NCBI RefSeq assembly: GCF_000365305.1
Contig: NZ_CM001841.1
Coordinates: 3,351,877 to 3,415,876 of the forward strand
DNA length: 64,000 nucleotides
Reading direction: 5' to 3'
Source: Dickeya dianthicola NCPPB 453
GTDB lineage: Bacteria; Pseudomonadota; Gammaproteobacteria; Enterobacterales; Enterobacteriaceae
Shown here in pieces: positions 10,170-18,893 of the stretch. The notes under the pieces are model-generated. The model saw nothing but the letters and a program-made list of their open reading frames with translations, was not told where the DNA came from and ran no database searches. Both the position numbers and the translations under genes were made by a program. The number at the start of each line of letters is the position of its first letter. The stretch's first letter is position 1.

Positions 10170-10276
10170 CATTCACGTTTTTTTCATTCACGTTTTTTAT
10201 TCACGCCTGGTTATTGGCGCGCTGTTGCCATTAGCCGCCCGACAAAGGCGGCATCATCGTTTATCAGAATCGCTTG

Positions 10277-11398
10277 TCAGGGTTTCGCCGGCAACGTCAC
10301 CCAGTAACCCGGCTGGTACGGCAGCGGCAAGAATTTCTTATGGAAAGTGCGGAACGTGGCATCCGGATCCATATCCTTGAACAAGTCCGGGTGCAGCCAT
10401 TTCGCCATCACCTGAATCGCCACAAACTGATACGGGCTGTCATAAAACTGATGCCAGATGGCATGCGCCTTACCGTTGGTAGCGACCGGCAGCGTTTTGA
10501 ATGCGGCGCGTTCCATCAGTTTCTGCAAGCGTTGCAGCGCCTGTTGTTGGTCGGCCCCCGGCCCTACGCCAACCCAGCCATTGGCGGTGTTGTAGTTCTT
10601 CCAGTTGGCGCCGGTGACGATCACCACGTCCGGGCGCGAGCTGATAATCTGCTCCGGGTTCAGGGTGCCGAAAGTGCCGGGAATAATCCCCTTGGCGATA
10701 TTGATGCCGCCCGCAGCTTCCACCATTTTCCCGAAATTTTCGTTGCCGAATGACATGCAGCACTCTTCGTCATAGCCGCCGGCGCGGTCGATCATCACCT
10801 TCGGGCGCGGCCCCTGATAGTGCTTCAGGCGCTCGGTCACGATATCAATCTGCTGATTACGGAACTGAATGATCTCTTCAGCGCGCGCCGGTTTGCCCAG
10901 CAACTGGCCCATAATGCGAATGCTTTTCTCGGCGTTTTCAAACGGCTTTTCGCGAAAATCGATAAACACCACCGGAATGCCCAGACCGCTGAGTTTCTCA
11001 ATCAGCTTGGCCTCATCGGTAGCCGCTTTCGCTTCCAGATTCATCAGCACCAGATCCGGCTTCAGGTTAACCGCCTGCTCAACGTTGAAGGTGCCGTCTT
11101 TGGCGCCGCCGAAGGTCGGCAATTGTTTAATCTGCGGATAGTGATGTTCATAAGCCAGATAGCCGTCATAGTCGGCTTTCGATAAATCGTCGCGCCAGCC
11201 GACCACGCGCTGGAACGGCGCGTCGGTATCAAAGGCCGCCAGCAGATAAATCTGTCGCCCTTCCCCCAAAATCACCCGCTTAACTTCAGACTTGATCTCG
11301 ACTTTTCTGCCGCTAACATCTTCCACTACAATGGGGGCAGCCCTGACTGCCGAAACCAGCCCCAACACCATACCAACGGCACACAACCACTTTTTCAT
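10277..11398 (-). CDS. Second iron/siderophore-type periplasmic binding protein
   Basis: This 373-residue protein has a signal peptide (MKKWLCAVGMVLGLVSAVRA) and the same periplasmic-binding fold as the 7106-8230 product. Shared features are DVSGRKVEIKSEVKRVIL near the N-terminus, LKPDLVLMNLEA in the middle, an adjacent cysteine pair in YDEECCMSFGNENFG, and a C-terminal FYDSPYQFVAIQVMAKWLHP that parallels the paralogue. It is convergent with the ABC operon and has its own strong Fur box. No second permease or ATPase accompanies it. It may share the neighbouring ABC transporter with a different ligand (inference). Confidence 0.83.
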   Translation of the reverse strand: MKKWLCAVGMVLGLVSAVRAAPIVVEDVSGRKVEIKSEVKRVILGEGRQIYLLAAFDTDAPFQRVVGWRDDLSKADYDGYLAYEHHYPQIKQLPTFGGAKDGTFNVEQAVNLKPDLVLMNLEAKAATDEAKLIEKLSGLGIPVVFIDFREKPFENAEKSIRIMGQLLGKPARAEEIIQFRNQQIDIVTERLKHYQGPRPKVMIDRAGGYDEECCMSFGNENFGKMVEAAGGINIAKGIIPGTFGTLNPEQIISSRPDVVIVTGANWKNYNTANGWVGVGPGADQQQALQRLQKLMERAAFKTLPVATNGKAHAIWHQFYDSPYQFVAIQVMAKWLHPDLFKDMDPDATFRTFHKKFLPLPYQPGYWVTLPAKP

Positions 11399-11423
11399 TC
11401 TGTTATTCCCTGCCCGCCTTACA

Positions 11424-11442
11424 GATAATGAGATTCATTATC
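11424..11442 (-). promoter_or_regulatory. Strong Fur box
   Basis: GATAATGAGATTCATTATC is a near-perfect 19-bp palindrome that differs from the Fur consensus at two central positions. It lies 26 bp upstream of the minus-strand binding-protein start at 11398, where it would overlap the promoter. Iron-dependent repression is inferred from the motif. Confidence 0.8.
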
Positions 11443-11597
11443 ACTCAATGTAAATAATAAAGTTACGGTTACATTCGGGCAATCTTTTTTACATGGAAAA
11501 ACAGGATATTTATCGATATGTGATGATGATCGAAAGACGCAAACGCGACCGCCTTGAGTCAATGAAATGGATTAAATTTGCAACGGGCCGCACGCAT

Positions 11598-12638
11598 TCA
11601 CCCCAGCACTGGCCGAATCCCGCCCATAACATCCGGTTGCGTGGTGAGGTAAAGCACAATGCCGACGAAGGTCAACGTCATGCCGCCTGCCAGCGACAAG
11701 GCTGACCAGACAAGCGGTTGCCAGCGTGGAGAGGAAAACGCACCGGCACGGCTTAAGCGTTCCAGTTGGCGGCGACAGAACAGCACCGCCACGCCCAGCA
11801 GCGAGACGGTAAGCGCAGTCCCCAACGCCATGACCAGAGCCGAGATCACGCCCCAGATAAATACGTCCAGCACTTTGGCGAACAGCAACACCAGTATCGC
11901 GCCGGAGCACGGGCGCAGCCCCATCGCCAAGACCACCATCAGACGGGTACGCCAGCCATCGCTGTGGTTGAGCGCCTCTGCCGCCGGCACGTGCTGATGG
12001 CCGCAGCCGCAATTGTCGTCGTGCTGATGACGTACGACAGGCGTCAACCGGATGCCGGACGCTGACGCATCACGCAACGTTAACGAGCGGATGCGTGGTT
12101 TAGCGCGGGTAAACCGCAACGCCCGCAAGCGTCTGAATCCGCGCAGGCACAGCCAGCCGCCGAGCCCGGCCACCAGCACAAAGCTGCTTTTCTCCATCCA
12201 GTAGCTGCCGATGTGCAAAGCCCGGCTGGAAAGCTGCAACACCGCCAGCACCAGCGTCACCAGTACGATCGCCACCATCCCTTGCAACAAGGCGGAGGCA
12301 AAGGTCAGTTGCAAACTGCCTTTCAGCCGGGACGGGTGGGTCGCCAGATAGGTGGCGATCACCACTTTGCCATGACCGGGGCCAACCGCATGCAACACGC
12401 CATACGCCAGACTGAACATGACCAGCGTCCAACCGGCCTGATGGGGTTGCGCCCGCACCTGCTCCATCAAATCCGCCATTTGCTGATGCAGCGACCTCTG
12501 CCATTCAATGCTTTGCAGCAGAATCGACGGCCACCAGACCATTGCCTGCCATGCGGCTGCGCCCATCAGCAGTAAAAACAGCGCCAGCGGCCACCAGCGC
12601 AGATAATTTCGGGTCACGTACGAGCGATTTACCGGCAT
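11598..12638 (-). CDS. zevB: ZevB-like zinc/nickel permease (NicO family)
   Basis: The 346-residue inner-membrane protein belongs to the NicO/RcnA-type nickel-cobalt transporter family. Several hydrophobic segments are visible, with family motifs GVLHAVGPGHGKVVIATYL (about residue 81) and MGLRPCSGAILVLLFA (about 237). Between them is a metal-binding-looking loop, RHQHDDNCGCGHQH. Paired with an upstream DUF1007 periplasmic protein, which it overlaps by 10 bp, it matches the ZevA-ZevB zinc uptake pair described in Haemophilus influenzae. A Zur-like site at the zevA start favours zinc import over nickel efflux. Substrate is inferred, not shown. Confidence 0.72.
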   Translation of the reverse strand: MPVNRSYVTRNYLRWWPLALFLLLMGAAAWQAMVWWPSILLQSIEWQRSLHQQMADLMEQVRAQPHQAGWTLVMFSLAYGVLHAVGPGHGKVVIATYLATHPSRLKGSLQLTFASALLQGMVAIVLVTLVLAVLQLSSRALHIGSYWMEKSSFVLVAGLGGWLCLRGFRRLRALRFTRAKPRIRSLTLRDASASGIRLTPVVRHQHDDNCGCGHQHVPAAEALNHSDGWRTRLMVVLAMGLRPCSGAILVLLFAKVLDVFIWGVISALVMALGTALTVSLLGVAVLFCRRQLERLSRAGAFSSPRWQPLVWSALSLAGGMTLTFVGIVLYLTTQPDVMGGIRPVLG

Positions 12639-13291
12639 TGCAACGTGACCTGTTGAGCAAACTGTTTTCCCAGCTCCACGTCTTTGGACGGTTTGGCGTT
12701 TTTGTCCAGTGCCAGCGCATAAGACTGGAGCGACGCATCCGGTTTGGGCGTCATGAGCGTGGTTTTACAACGTGAGGCCAGCGCAGAGGCTACCTGGATC
12801 GCTTTATCGTCCTTATAGGACATATCCACGAAATAGGTGGGATCATAGGTGGAAATCAGTAACGGCGCGCCCGCCAGCGGCTGCGGATGGGCCAGCGGCA
12901 ATACAAACTCCAGCACCGCTTTGTTGCCTGCGCGGGAAAGATGGTATTCGGTTGGCAACGGCTGGTATTTCACCGGTTTGCCATCCCGATAAACATCGGT
13001 GAAGTAGTGCTGCCCCAGCACATTCGCCATCACTTCGGCGGCCAGTTTTTTCCACACCTCCGAGTCTTTGGCGGCATTGCCGGCGTCGTACAGCAAATCG
13101 GCGGAAGTAATGGGATCCATAGTCCAGTTCATGCGCAATCCGGTTACCTGCTCGTCTTTCCCTTCCACGGTGGTTGTCATATCGATAAAACTGTGCGGAT
13201 GGGCCAATGCCGGGCCGGATACCGCCGCCACGGTCAACAACAAGCAGCGTACCCAACGGAATGAAAAGCCAAAATTGCTATAATGTAACAT
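12629..13291 (-). CDS. zevA: ZevA-like periplasmic protein (DUF1007)
   Basis: I chose the ATG at 13291 (220 residues) because it is preceded by GGGACAG and opens a signal peptide (MLHYSNFGFSF, then a hydrophobic core ending ALA-HPHSF). An upstream in-frame start at 13345 lies inside a tandem repeat. The mature protein begins AHPHSFIDMTT, a histidine-rich N-terminus typical of DUF1007. In Haemophilus the family member ZevA binds zinc and works with ZevB. The gene overlaps the permease gene by 10 bp. A Zur-like palindrome covers the start codon region. Confidence 0.72.
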   Translation of the reverse strand: MLHYSNFGFSFRWVRCLLLTVAAVSGPALAHPHSFIDMTTTVEGKDEQVTGLRMNWTMDPITSADLLYDAGNAAKDSEVWKKLAAEVMANVLGQHYFTDVYRDGKPVKYQPLPTEYHLSRAGNKAVLEFVLPLAHPQPLAGAPLLISTYDPTYFVDMSYKDDKAIQVASALASRCKTTLMTPKPDASLQSYALALDKNAKPSKDVELGKQFAQQVTLQCR

Positions 13292-13294
13292 TTT
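13272..13294 (-). promoter_or_regulatory. putative Zur box at the zevA start
   Basis: On the minus strand, 13294-13272 reads AAAATGTTACATTATAGCAA then TTT. This matches 18 of 22 defined positions of the gamma-proteobacterial Zur consensus GAAATGTTATA-N-TATAACATTTC. It overlaps the assigned ATG at 13291, an unusual but workable repressor position; alternatively the transcript or true start differs. Confidence 0.5.
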
Positions 13295-13303
13295 CTGTCC
13301 CAA

Positions 13304-13367
13304 CCGTTTTCGCCTGTTACCGTTTTCACCTATTACCGTTTTCACTTATCACCGTTTTCACCTATTA
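13304..13367. repeat. Four tandem copies of a 16-bp repeat
   Basis: Unit CCGTTTTCACCTATTA occurs four times in exact register (13304, 13320, 13336, 13352). Copies 2 and 4 are identical; copy 1 differs at two positions and copy 3 at two. It fills the space between hcaT and zevA, just upstream of zevA's Zur-like site, so copy number would change the zevA leader or promoter spacing. Confidence 0.95.
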
Positions 13368-13383
13368 CTGACTGCCGTCTTAC

Positions 13384-14532
13384 TCAGCGCGAGCGAGTAC
13401 TCACCTGCGGACGCAGCACGAACGCCGGCAACACCAGCAGCGCCATCACCCAGAAGGTCCCGCCCTGAAGATATTCAAACAGAAAACCGGACACCACCGT
13501 CATCACGGCAACGGCGCCCCCGGTGCCCAGCGCCGAATACGCCGCCTGCAAGCGCAGCACGTCCGCATCGTTGCGTGAGGAGATAAACCGCATGGCGGCC
13601 AGGTGGCAAACCGTAAAGGTGCCGCAATGTAAAATCTGTATCACGATAAGCCACGGCAGCGACACCGTCGCCCCCATCAGGCTCCAGCGCACCACACCGC
13701 ACAGCGCGGACAGCATCAGCAACCCGGACGCGCTCCAGTGCCTGAACAGACGCTTGCTCAGCGCAAAAATGACGATTTCCGCCACCACGCCCAGCGACCA
13801 CAGATAGCCGATCACCGCGGCGGAATACCCCGCCTGCTGCCAGTAAATCACGCTGAAGCCGTAGTAAGCGGCATGAGCGCCCTGCAACAAGGACACGCTC
13901 AGCAGAAAACGCCAGACCGCCGGTTCGCGCAGCAAGACGCGCCACGGCGTGGCGGCCGTCTGCGTCTGGTGACGTTTGACCGAGGCCGGCATCACATGCG
14001 GCTGCAACGCCATACCCAGCAGCATCGACAGCAGCCCCGCCGCCAGTATCGCCAGAATCGCCTGATGCCCCCAGACCACCACCAGTTGCCCGGTGACGGC
14101 GGAGCCGATCACAAATGCCACCGAGCCCCACACCCGCACCCGGCCGTAATCCAGAGTGATCTGTTTTTGCCAGGTCGCGGCCAGCGCATCCGTAAGCGGA
14201 ATCAATGGCGCAAAGAACAGGTTGAAACCGATCATCACCAGCATCAGCCATAACCAGGCGCTGCCCAGCCAGAAGCCGATGGATGTCAGCAGCGACAACA
14301 ACGCCAGCAGCCTCAGTACGGTAATCAGTCGGGCGGGATCTTTCACCAGCGGGGTAATGAACAGGCTGCCGGCAAACCGCGCCACCAGCCCGATACCGAG
14401 CAAGATGCCGATCGCCTCGGCAGGCAGCCCTTCGCCCTTAAGCCAGCCGCCCCAGAATGGCAAAAAAATGCCGTAGCTGAAGAAATAGGTGAAATAGCCG
14501 AGCGCCAGCCAATACGTTGATTGCAGAACCAT
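13384..14532 (-). CDS. hcaT: HcaT-like MFS transporter
   Basis: The 382-residue protein is a major facilitator superfamily transporter of the 3-phenylpropionate permease (HcaT) group. It starts MVLQSTYWLALGYFTYFFSYG, the family N-terminus. About twelve membrane segments are visible, with LDYGRVRVWGSVAFVIGSA and LQGAHAAYYGFSVIYWQQAG among the conserved stretches. In E. coli the gene sits in the same suhB-glyA interval next to hca catabolic genes. Here no hca dioxygenase genes are present, so the physiological substrate is uncertain. Confidence 0.88.
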   Translation of the reverse strand: MVLQSTYWLALGYFTYFFSYGIFLPFWGGWLKGEGLPAEAIGILLGIGLVARFAGSLFITPLVKDPARLITVLRLLALLSLLTSIGFWLGSAWLWLMLVMIGFNLFFAPLIPLTDALAATWQKQITLDYGRVRVWGSVAFVIGSAVTGQLVVVWGHQAILAILAAGLLSMLLGMALQPHVMPASVKRHQTQTAATPWRVLLREPAVWRFLLSVSLLQGAHAAYYGFSVIYWQQAGYSAAVIGYLWSLGVVAEIVIFALSKRLFRHWSASGLLMLSALCGVVRWSLMGATVSLPWLIVIQILHCGTFTVCHLAAMRFISSRNDADVLRLQAAYSALGTGGAVAVMTVVSGFLFEYLQGGTFWVMALLVLPAFVLRPQVSTRSR

Positions 14533-14594
14533 GTTGCCTCTCCTCTACGGTCGGTTACTCTGTCAGAGAGCCGCAGCGGAAGCAACGGGAAGCG

Positions 14595-14628
14595 GAAAAA
14601 CCAACGCCAGCCCGAAGGCTGGCGTTGG
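14595..14628 (-). terminator. glyA terminator
   Basis: Minus-strand hairpin CCAACGCCAGCC-TTCG-GGCTGGCGTTGG followed by TTTTT, about 40 bp after the glyA stop. The UUCG tetraloop and poly-U make this a strong Rho-independent terminator. Confidence 0.93.
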
Positions 14629-14667
14629 CGGCGCGCCCGAGCAACTCGGACGCATCAGGCAGGGCTA

Positions 14668-15921
14668 TCAGGCGTAAACCGGGAAACGGGCGCAGATATC
14701 CAGCACTTTCTGTTTGACGCGCTCAATCACAGCTTCGTCATTGATGTTGTCCAGCACATCGCAAATCCAGCCGGCCAGTTCACGCACTTCCGCTTCTTTG
14801 AAACCGCGACGGGTGGCCGCCGGCGTACCGATACGGATACCGGAAGTCACGAACGGGCTCTTCGGATCGTTCGGTACGCTGTTTTTGTTCACGGTGATGT
14901 TGGCGCGGCCCAGCGCGGCGTCAGCCTCTTTACCGGTCAGGTTTTTGCTGACCAGATCCAGCAGGAACAGGTGGTTGTCGGTACCACCGGACACCACGTT
15001 GAACCCGCGAGACAGGAACACATCTACCATCGCTTTGGCGTTTTTCGCTACCTGCTGCTGGTAAGTTTTGAATTCCGGCTCCATCGCCTCTTTCAGCGCG
15101 ACAGCTTTACCGGCGATAACGTGCATCAGCGGGCCGCCCTGACCGCCTGGGAATACGGCGGAATTCAGTTTCTTGTACAGTTCTTCGTCGCCGCCTTTGG
15201 CCAGAATCAGGCCGCCACGCGGGCCGGCCAGCGTTTTGTGGGTGGTGGTGGTCACGATGTGTGCATGCGGAACCGGGTTCGGGTAAACGCCGGCAGCGAT
15301 CAGACCGGCGACGTGCGCCATATCGACAAACAGATAAGCGCCGATGCTGTCGGCGATTTCACGCATTTTCGCCCAGTCAACGATGCCGGAATACGCGGAG
15401 AAGCCGCCCACGATCATTTTCGGCTTGTGCGTGCGGGCCAGTTCGGCCATTTCGTCGTAGTCTATCTTGCCGCTGTCATCAATGCCGTAAGGCACCACGT
15501 TGTACAGTTTACCGGACAGGTTGACCGGAGAGCCGTGAGTCAGGTGGCCGCCGTGGGCCAGATTCATGCCCAGAATAGTGTCGCCCGGCTGCAACAGCGC
15601 GGTATAGACAGCAAAGTTGGCCTGAGAGCCGGAGTGCGGCTGTACGTTGGCGTAATCGGCGCCAAACAGCGCTTTGGCGCGGTCGATCGCCAGTTGCTCA
15701 ACCACATCGACGTATTCACAACCGCCGTAGTAGCGTTTGCCCGGATACCCTTCGGCGTATTTGTTGGTCAGCTGAGACCCCTGGGCCTGCATGACGCGTG
15801 GACTGGTATAGTTTTCTGACGCAATCAGTTCAATGTGCTCTTCCTGACGCACCACTTCTTGCTGCATTGCTTGCCATAGCTCGGCATCGTAATCGGCAAT
15901 GTTCATTTCACGCTTTAACAT
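14668..15921 (-). CDS. glyA: GlyA, serine hydroxymethyltransferase
   Basis: GlyA is a cytosolic PLP enzyme that interconverts serine and glycine while loading tetrahydrofolate with a one-carbon unit. I chose the start at 15921 ([16 protein letters not shown], 417 residues, the E. coli length). The PLP lysine is in [16 protein letters not shown] (about residue 229), and other conserved stretches include [20 protein letters not shown]. It is divergent from hmp as in E. coli, with a 340-bp spacer. Confidence 0.97.
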   Translation of the reverse strand: MLKREMNIADYDAELWQAMQQEVVRQEEHIELIASENYTSPRVMQAQGSQLTNKYAEGYPGKRYYGGCEYVDVVEQLAIDRAKALFGADYANVQPHSGSQANFAVYTALLQPGDTILGMNLAHGGHLTHGSPVNLSGKLYNVVPYGIDDSGKIDYDEMAELARTHKPKMIVGGFSAYSGIVDWAKMREIADSIGAYLFVDMAHVAGLIAAGVYPNPVPHAHIVTTTTHKTLAGPRGGLILAKGGDEELYKKLNSAVFPGGQGGPLMHVIAGKAVALKEAMEPEFKTYQQQVAKNAKAMVDVFLSRGFNVVSGGTDNHLFLLDLVSKNLTGKEADAALGRANITVNKNSVPNDPKSPFVTSGIRIGTPAATRRGFKEAEVRELAGWICDVLDNINDEAVIERVKQKVLDICARFPVYA

Positions 15922-16215
15922 CCGCATCTCCTGACTCAGCTAACTTGCTTCTTTTATTAACAATCACCCCAGAGGGCCGTGGGCACATAGTGTAAACCGT
16001 TTTTGACTGGCGATGATAGGGCTTGACAGAGGTTTTTACGCAAACGATTAGCTACAGGCTACGCAAGGCTTTCCGTCTTTTCAGGATTAGCTATTCTGGC
16101 TGATTTTTTCTCATCAGCAACCTGCATTTTTTTCATACGCTTTCCACCCGGCGCCATTGCTCCCAGCCCCACACCAGACCATCACCGGGGATTTACAGGC
16201 AACGCCCTTTTCAAT

Positions 16216-16238
16216 AAGACGCATTTTAAATATAACTT
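16216..16238 (+). promoter_or_regulatory. putative NsrR site in the glyA-hmp spacer
   Basis: AAGACGCATTTTAAATATAA then CTT matches about 18 of 22 defined positions of the NsrR motif AAGATGCATTT-N-AAATGCATCTT. It lies 24 bp before the hmp start. NsrR is the nitric-oxide-sensing repressor of hmp in enterobacteria. The rest of the 340-bp spacer (15922-16261) holds the two divergent promoters; I see no gene in it. Confidence 0.6.
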
Positions 16239-16261
16239 ATAGACAACAATAGAGGTTCACC

Positions 16262-17449
16262 ATGCTGGATCAACAAACCATCGCCACCATCAAATCCACC
16301 ATTCCCCTGCTGGCCGAAACCGGTCCGGCGCTGACGGCTCACTTTTATCAGCGGATGTTCCACCATAATCCGGAACTGAAAGACATCTTCAATATGAGTA
16401 ATCAGCGTAACGGCGATCAGCGCGAAGCGCTATTCAATGCCATCTGCGCCTACGCGACGCATATCGAAAACCTGCCGGCGCTGTTGCCCGCGGTAGAACG
16501 CATCGCTCAAAAACATGCCAGCTTCAATATTCAGCCAGAACAATATCAGATAGTGGGCGCTCACCTGCTGGCAACGCTGGACGAAATGTTCCAGCCCGGC
16601 CAGGCGGTGCTGGATGCCTGGGGCAAAGCCTACGGCGTACTGGCGGATGTGTTTATCCAGCGGGAAAGCGACATTTATCAGCAAAGCGCCGGACAAAACG
16701 GCGGCTGGCATGGCACACGGCCGTTTCGTATCGTGGCGAAACAGCCGCAAAGCAGCCTGATCACCAGCTTTACGCTGGAGCCGGCGGATGGCGGCCCGGT
16801 CGCCGCGTTCCGTCCCGGCCAGTATCTGGCGGTATACATCCGCGATAAGCGCTTTGACTATCAGGAGATTCGTCAGTACTCACTAACGAATGAGCCCAAC
16901 GGGCGCGCTTACCGTATCGCGGTCAAACGAGAAACGATGGGCAGCGTATCGGGCTACCTGCATGATGTCGCCCGCGAAGGCGATGTGATTGAACTGGCGG
17001 CCCCGCACGGTGATTTTTATCTTGAGGTCGCGCCAGAGACACCAGTGGCGCTGATTTCCGCCGGTGTTGGTCAAACGCCGATGCTCAGCATGCTACACAG
17101 CCTGAAAAATCAGCAACATCAGGCGGATATCTTCTGGTTGCACGCGGCTGAAAACACAGAGGTACACGCCTTCGCCGATGAGGTCGCCGACGTTGCCGCT
17201 GCGCTGCCGTCGTTACAATCCTATGTCTGGTACCGCGAAGCGCCATCGGAAGCAGCGCGTTCCGCGCATGTTTTTCACGGATTGATGGCGCTGACGGATC
17301 TCCCGGAACCATTGCCGGTGACAACCCTGCACTGTTATTTATGCGGCCCGGTCGCCTTTATGCAATTTGCCGCCCGGCAACTGCTGGCGTTGGGGATTAC
17401 CGAATCACAAATTCACTACGAATGCTTTGGTCCGCACAAGGTAATATAA
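16262..17449 (+). CDS. hmp: Hmp, flavohaemoprotein nitric oxide dioxygenase
   Basis: Hmp oxidises nitric oxide to nitrate using O2 and NAD(P)H, protecting against nitrosative stress. The 395 residues comprise a globin domain (about 1-140) with the distal Tyr in [13 protein letters not shown] and the proximal His in [11 protein letters not shown]. Next comes an FAD domain containing RQYSLTN and then an NAD domain containing [14 protein letters not shown] and YLCGPVAFM. The homologue in D. dadantii 3937 is known as hmpX. The start is preceded by an AGAGGT Shine-Dalgarno and an NsrR-like site. Confidence 0.96.
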   Translation: MLDQQTIATIKSTIPLLAETGPALTAHFYQRMFHHNPELKDIFNMSNQRNGDQREALFNAICAYATHIENLPALLPAVERIAQKHASFNIQPEQYQIVGAHLLATLDEMFQPGQAVLDAWGKAYGVLADVFIQRESDIYQQSAGQNGGWHGTRPFRIVAKQPQSSLITSFTLEPADGGPVAAFRPGQYLAVYIRDKRFDYQEIRQYSLTNEPNGRAYRIAVKRETMGSVSGYLHDVAREGDVIELAAPHGDFYLEVAPETPVALISAGVGQTPMLSMLHSLKNQQHQADIFWLHAAENTEVHAFADEVADVAAALPSLQSYVWYREAPSEAARSAHVFHGLMALTDLPEPLPVTTLHCYLCGPVAFMQFAARQLLALGITESQIHYECFGPHKVI

Positions 17450-17453
17450 CCGC

Positions 17454-17651
17454 TATACCCAAAATAATTCGAGTTGCAGGAAGGCGGCAAGGGAGTGACA
17501 AATTCGTTGGGAACGAATTTGACCAGCCAACGGCTGGCCTCCGGTGAGAGACAGGATGTCTCTCATTTAATCCCGATGAGCTTACTCAGGTAAGTGATTC
17601 GGGTGAGCGAACGCCGCCAACACACCTGCAACTTGAAGTATGACGGGTATA
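17454..17651. repeat. MITE-like element with 26-bp terminal inverted repeats
   Basis: The 198-bp element begins TATACCCAAAATAATTCGAG and ends with a sequence whose reverse complement begins TATACCCGTCATACTTCAAG. Both ends continue into TTGCAG, so about 20 of 26 terminal bases match. Inside are perfect or near-perfect hairpins: CAAATTCGTT/AACGAATTTG, CCAGCC/GGCTGG and GAGAGACA/TGTCTCTC. There is no coding frame. Elements with these ends are, to my knowledge, dispersed in several enterobacterial genomes. It lies 4 bp after hmp. Confidence 0.8.
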
Positions 17652-18145
17652 AAAGTTATATTCATTCACACCCGCAGGCCGCTAATTCGGCCTGCTTTAT
17701 TTTCCATTCATTTTCCCAAAAAAATGCCGGGATAAAAATAACCTGACAGATTAGCCGTTATTGTTTCGTAATCGTTCCATTTATTACTGCATCATGCTGA
17801 CAGATAAAAACCAGCCAGAAAAAATGACGCTCCCACGCCCTTTTTGTTTTTTATTCCTAAATAAAAAATAATTAAGATATTTTTTACAAATAAGAAACAA
17901 AAAACACAATGTTAAATTTAAAACACCATTTCATTATAAATTAATATTTAAAAACAAATAAATAGATCGAATTCATTTACGGACCTTAAGTGTCTCCATC
18001 ACCGAAACTCCAGCATAGATAATAAAATATTATTAATAGGTGATCAGGTGCGTAACACGCTGCCATTGGCAGAGTTATAAATAAAAAAATACCCCATCGA
18101 TGTATATTGAAATTATTTTTAATAATAAAAATAGGATTTTAATAA
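17652..18145. other. AT-rich non-coding spacer, probable decayed pelA upstream region
   Basis: About 490 bp between the MITE and the pectate lyase remnant, with long A/T runs and no open frame of note. Position suggests it is what remains of the promoter and 5' half of pelA, but no KdgR or CRP site of good quality was found here. Confidence 0.5.
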
Positions 18146-18577
18146 GGAAAAGACAGCGAAACTTACGTCCAGCACGATGGCGCGCTGGATATCAAACGCG
18201 GTTCCGACTACGTTACCCTCTCCAACAGCCTGTTCGATCAGCACGACAAGACCATGCTGATTGGCCACAGCGACACCAACTCCGCTCAGGATAAGGACAA
18301 GCTGCACGTCACGCGGTTCAACAACGTGTTCAACCGCGTAACCGAGCGCGCGCCGCGCGTACGCTACGGCAGCGTCCACAGTTTCAACAACGTCTTCAAG
18401 GGTGATGTAAAAGATCCGGTGTACCGTTACCAGTACAGCTTCGGTATCGGCACCAGCGGCAACGTGTTGTCTGAAGGCAACAGCGTCACCATCGCCAATC
18501 TGAGCGCCAGCAAAGCGTGCAAGGTGGTGAAGAAATTCAACGAACCCGCCGCCTTCTTCGTGCCAACTGCACGCTAA
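18146..18577 (+). pseudogene. Remnant of a pectate lyase gene (pelA position)
   Basis: An in-frame stretch from about 18146 encodes [20 protein letters not shown] and continues through [22 protein letters not shown] and [13 protein letters not shown] to [17 protein letters not shown], then stops. This aligns with roughly residues 220-350 of PelE and PelD downstream. The first half (signal peptide, N-terminal coils and most calcium ligands) is missing; a stop lies just upstream at 18143. The last ~60 residues are replaced by an unrelated short tail. In D. dadantii 3937 the order is pelA-pelE-pelD-paeY-pemA, so this is most likely degraded pelA. A function is very unlikely. Confidence 0.88.
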
Positions 18578-18746
18578 CGCCACCTGTTGAAATCAGCAGA
18601 ATAAATTAACAATAAAAACCTCATTAATTGAAATCTAAAAACATAATTTATTGATTTTAATTAAAAATAATAACAATCTCGCGTAACACATAGTTACAAA
18701 TACAGTCAATAGATTATTTTTTATTAATAAACACCATTATTACCAT

Positions 18747-18762
18747 CGTGATAAAGCTCACA
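18747..18762 (+). promoter_or_regulatory. CRP site upstream of pelE
   Basis: CGTGA-TAAAGC-TCACA matches the CRP consensus TGTGA-N6-TCACA in 9 of 10 defined bases, about 130 bp before pelE. Activation of Dickeya pel genes by cAMP-CRP is established in D. dadantii. Confidence 0.8.
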
Positions 18763-18803
18763 AAATGAACACCAAAAAAGCATAAACATTCGCCAAAACA
18801 AAA

Positions 18804-18823
18804 GATGAAATGGTATTTCGTTT
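18804..18823 (+). promoter_or_regulatory. KdgR box upstream of pelE
   Basis: GATGAAATGGTATTTCGTTT fits the KdgR operator pattern (TGAAA-N5-TTTCA-like palindrome with AT flanks). It lies 70 bp before the pelE start. KdgR is the pectin-catabolism repressor relieved by 2-keto-3-deoxygluconate. Confidence 0.75.
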
Positions 18824-18893
18824 TTAGACACACCGGTAACAAGCAAATCCCGTTGGATCGCTCACTGAGCACACAAGGAAAAGGAAAATTGCC

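Noticed and set aside
11598..12638. Annotation of the NicO-family permease as RcnA nickel/cobalt efflux
   Set aside because: Pairing with DUF1007 and the Zur-like site fit ZevB zinc uptake better; there is no adjacent rcnR regulator.
14521..15819. Long plus-strand open frame (432 codons) across the glyA region
   Set aside because: It runs antisense to glyA and through its terminator hairpin; no domain recognised.
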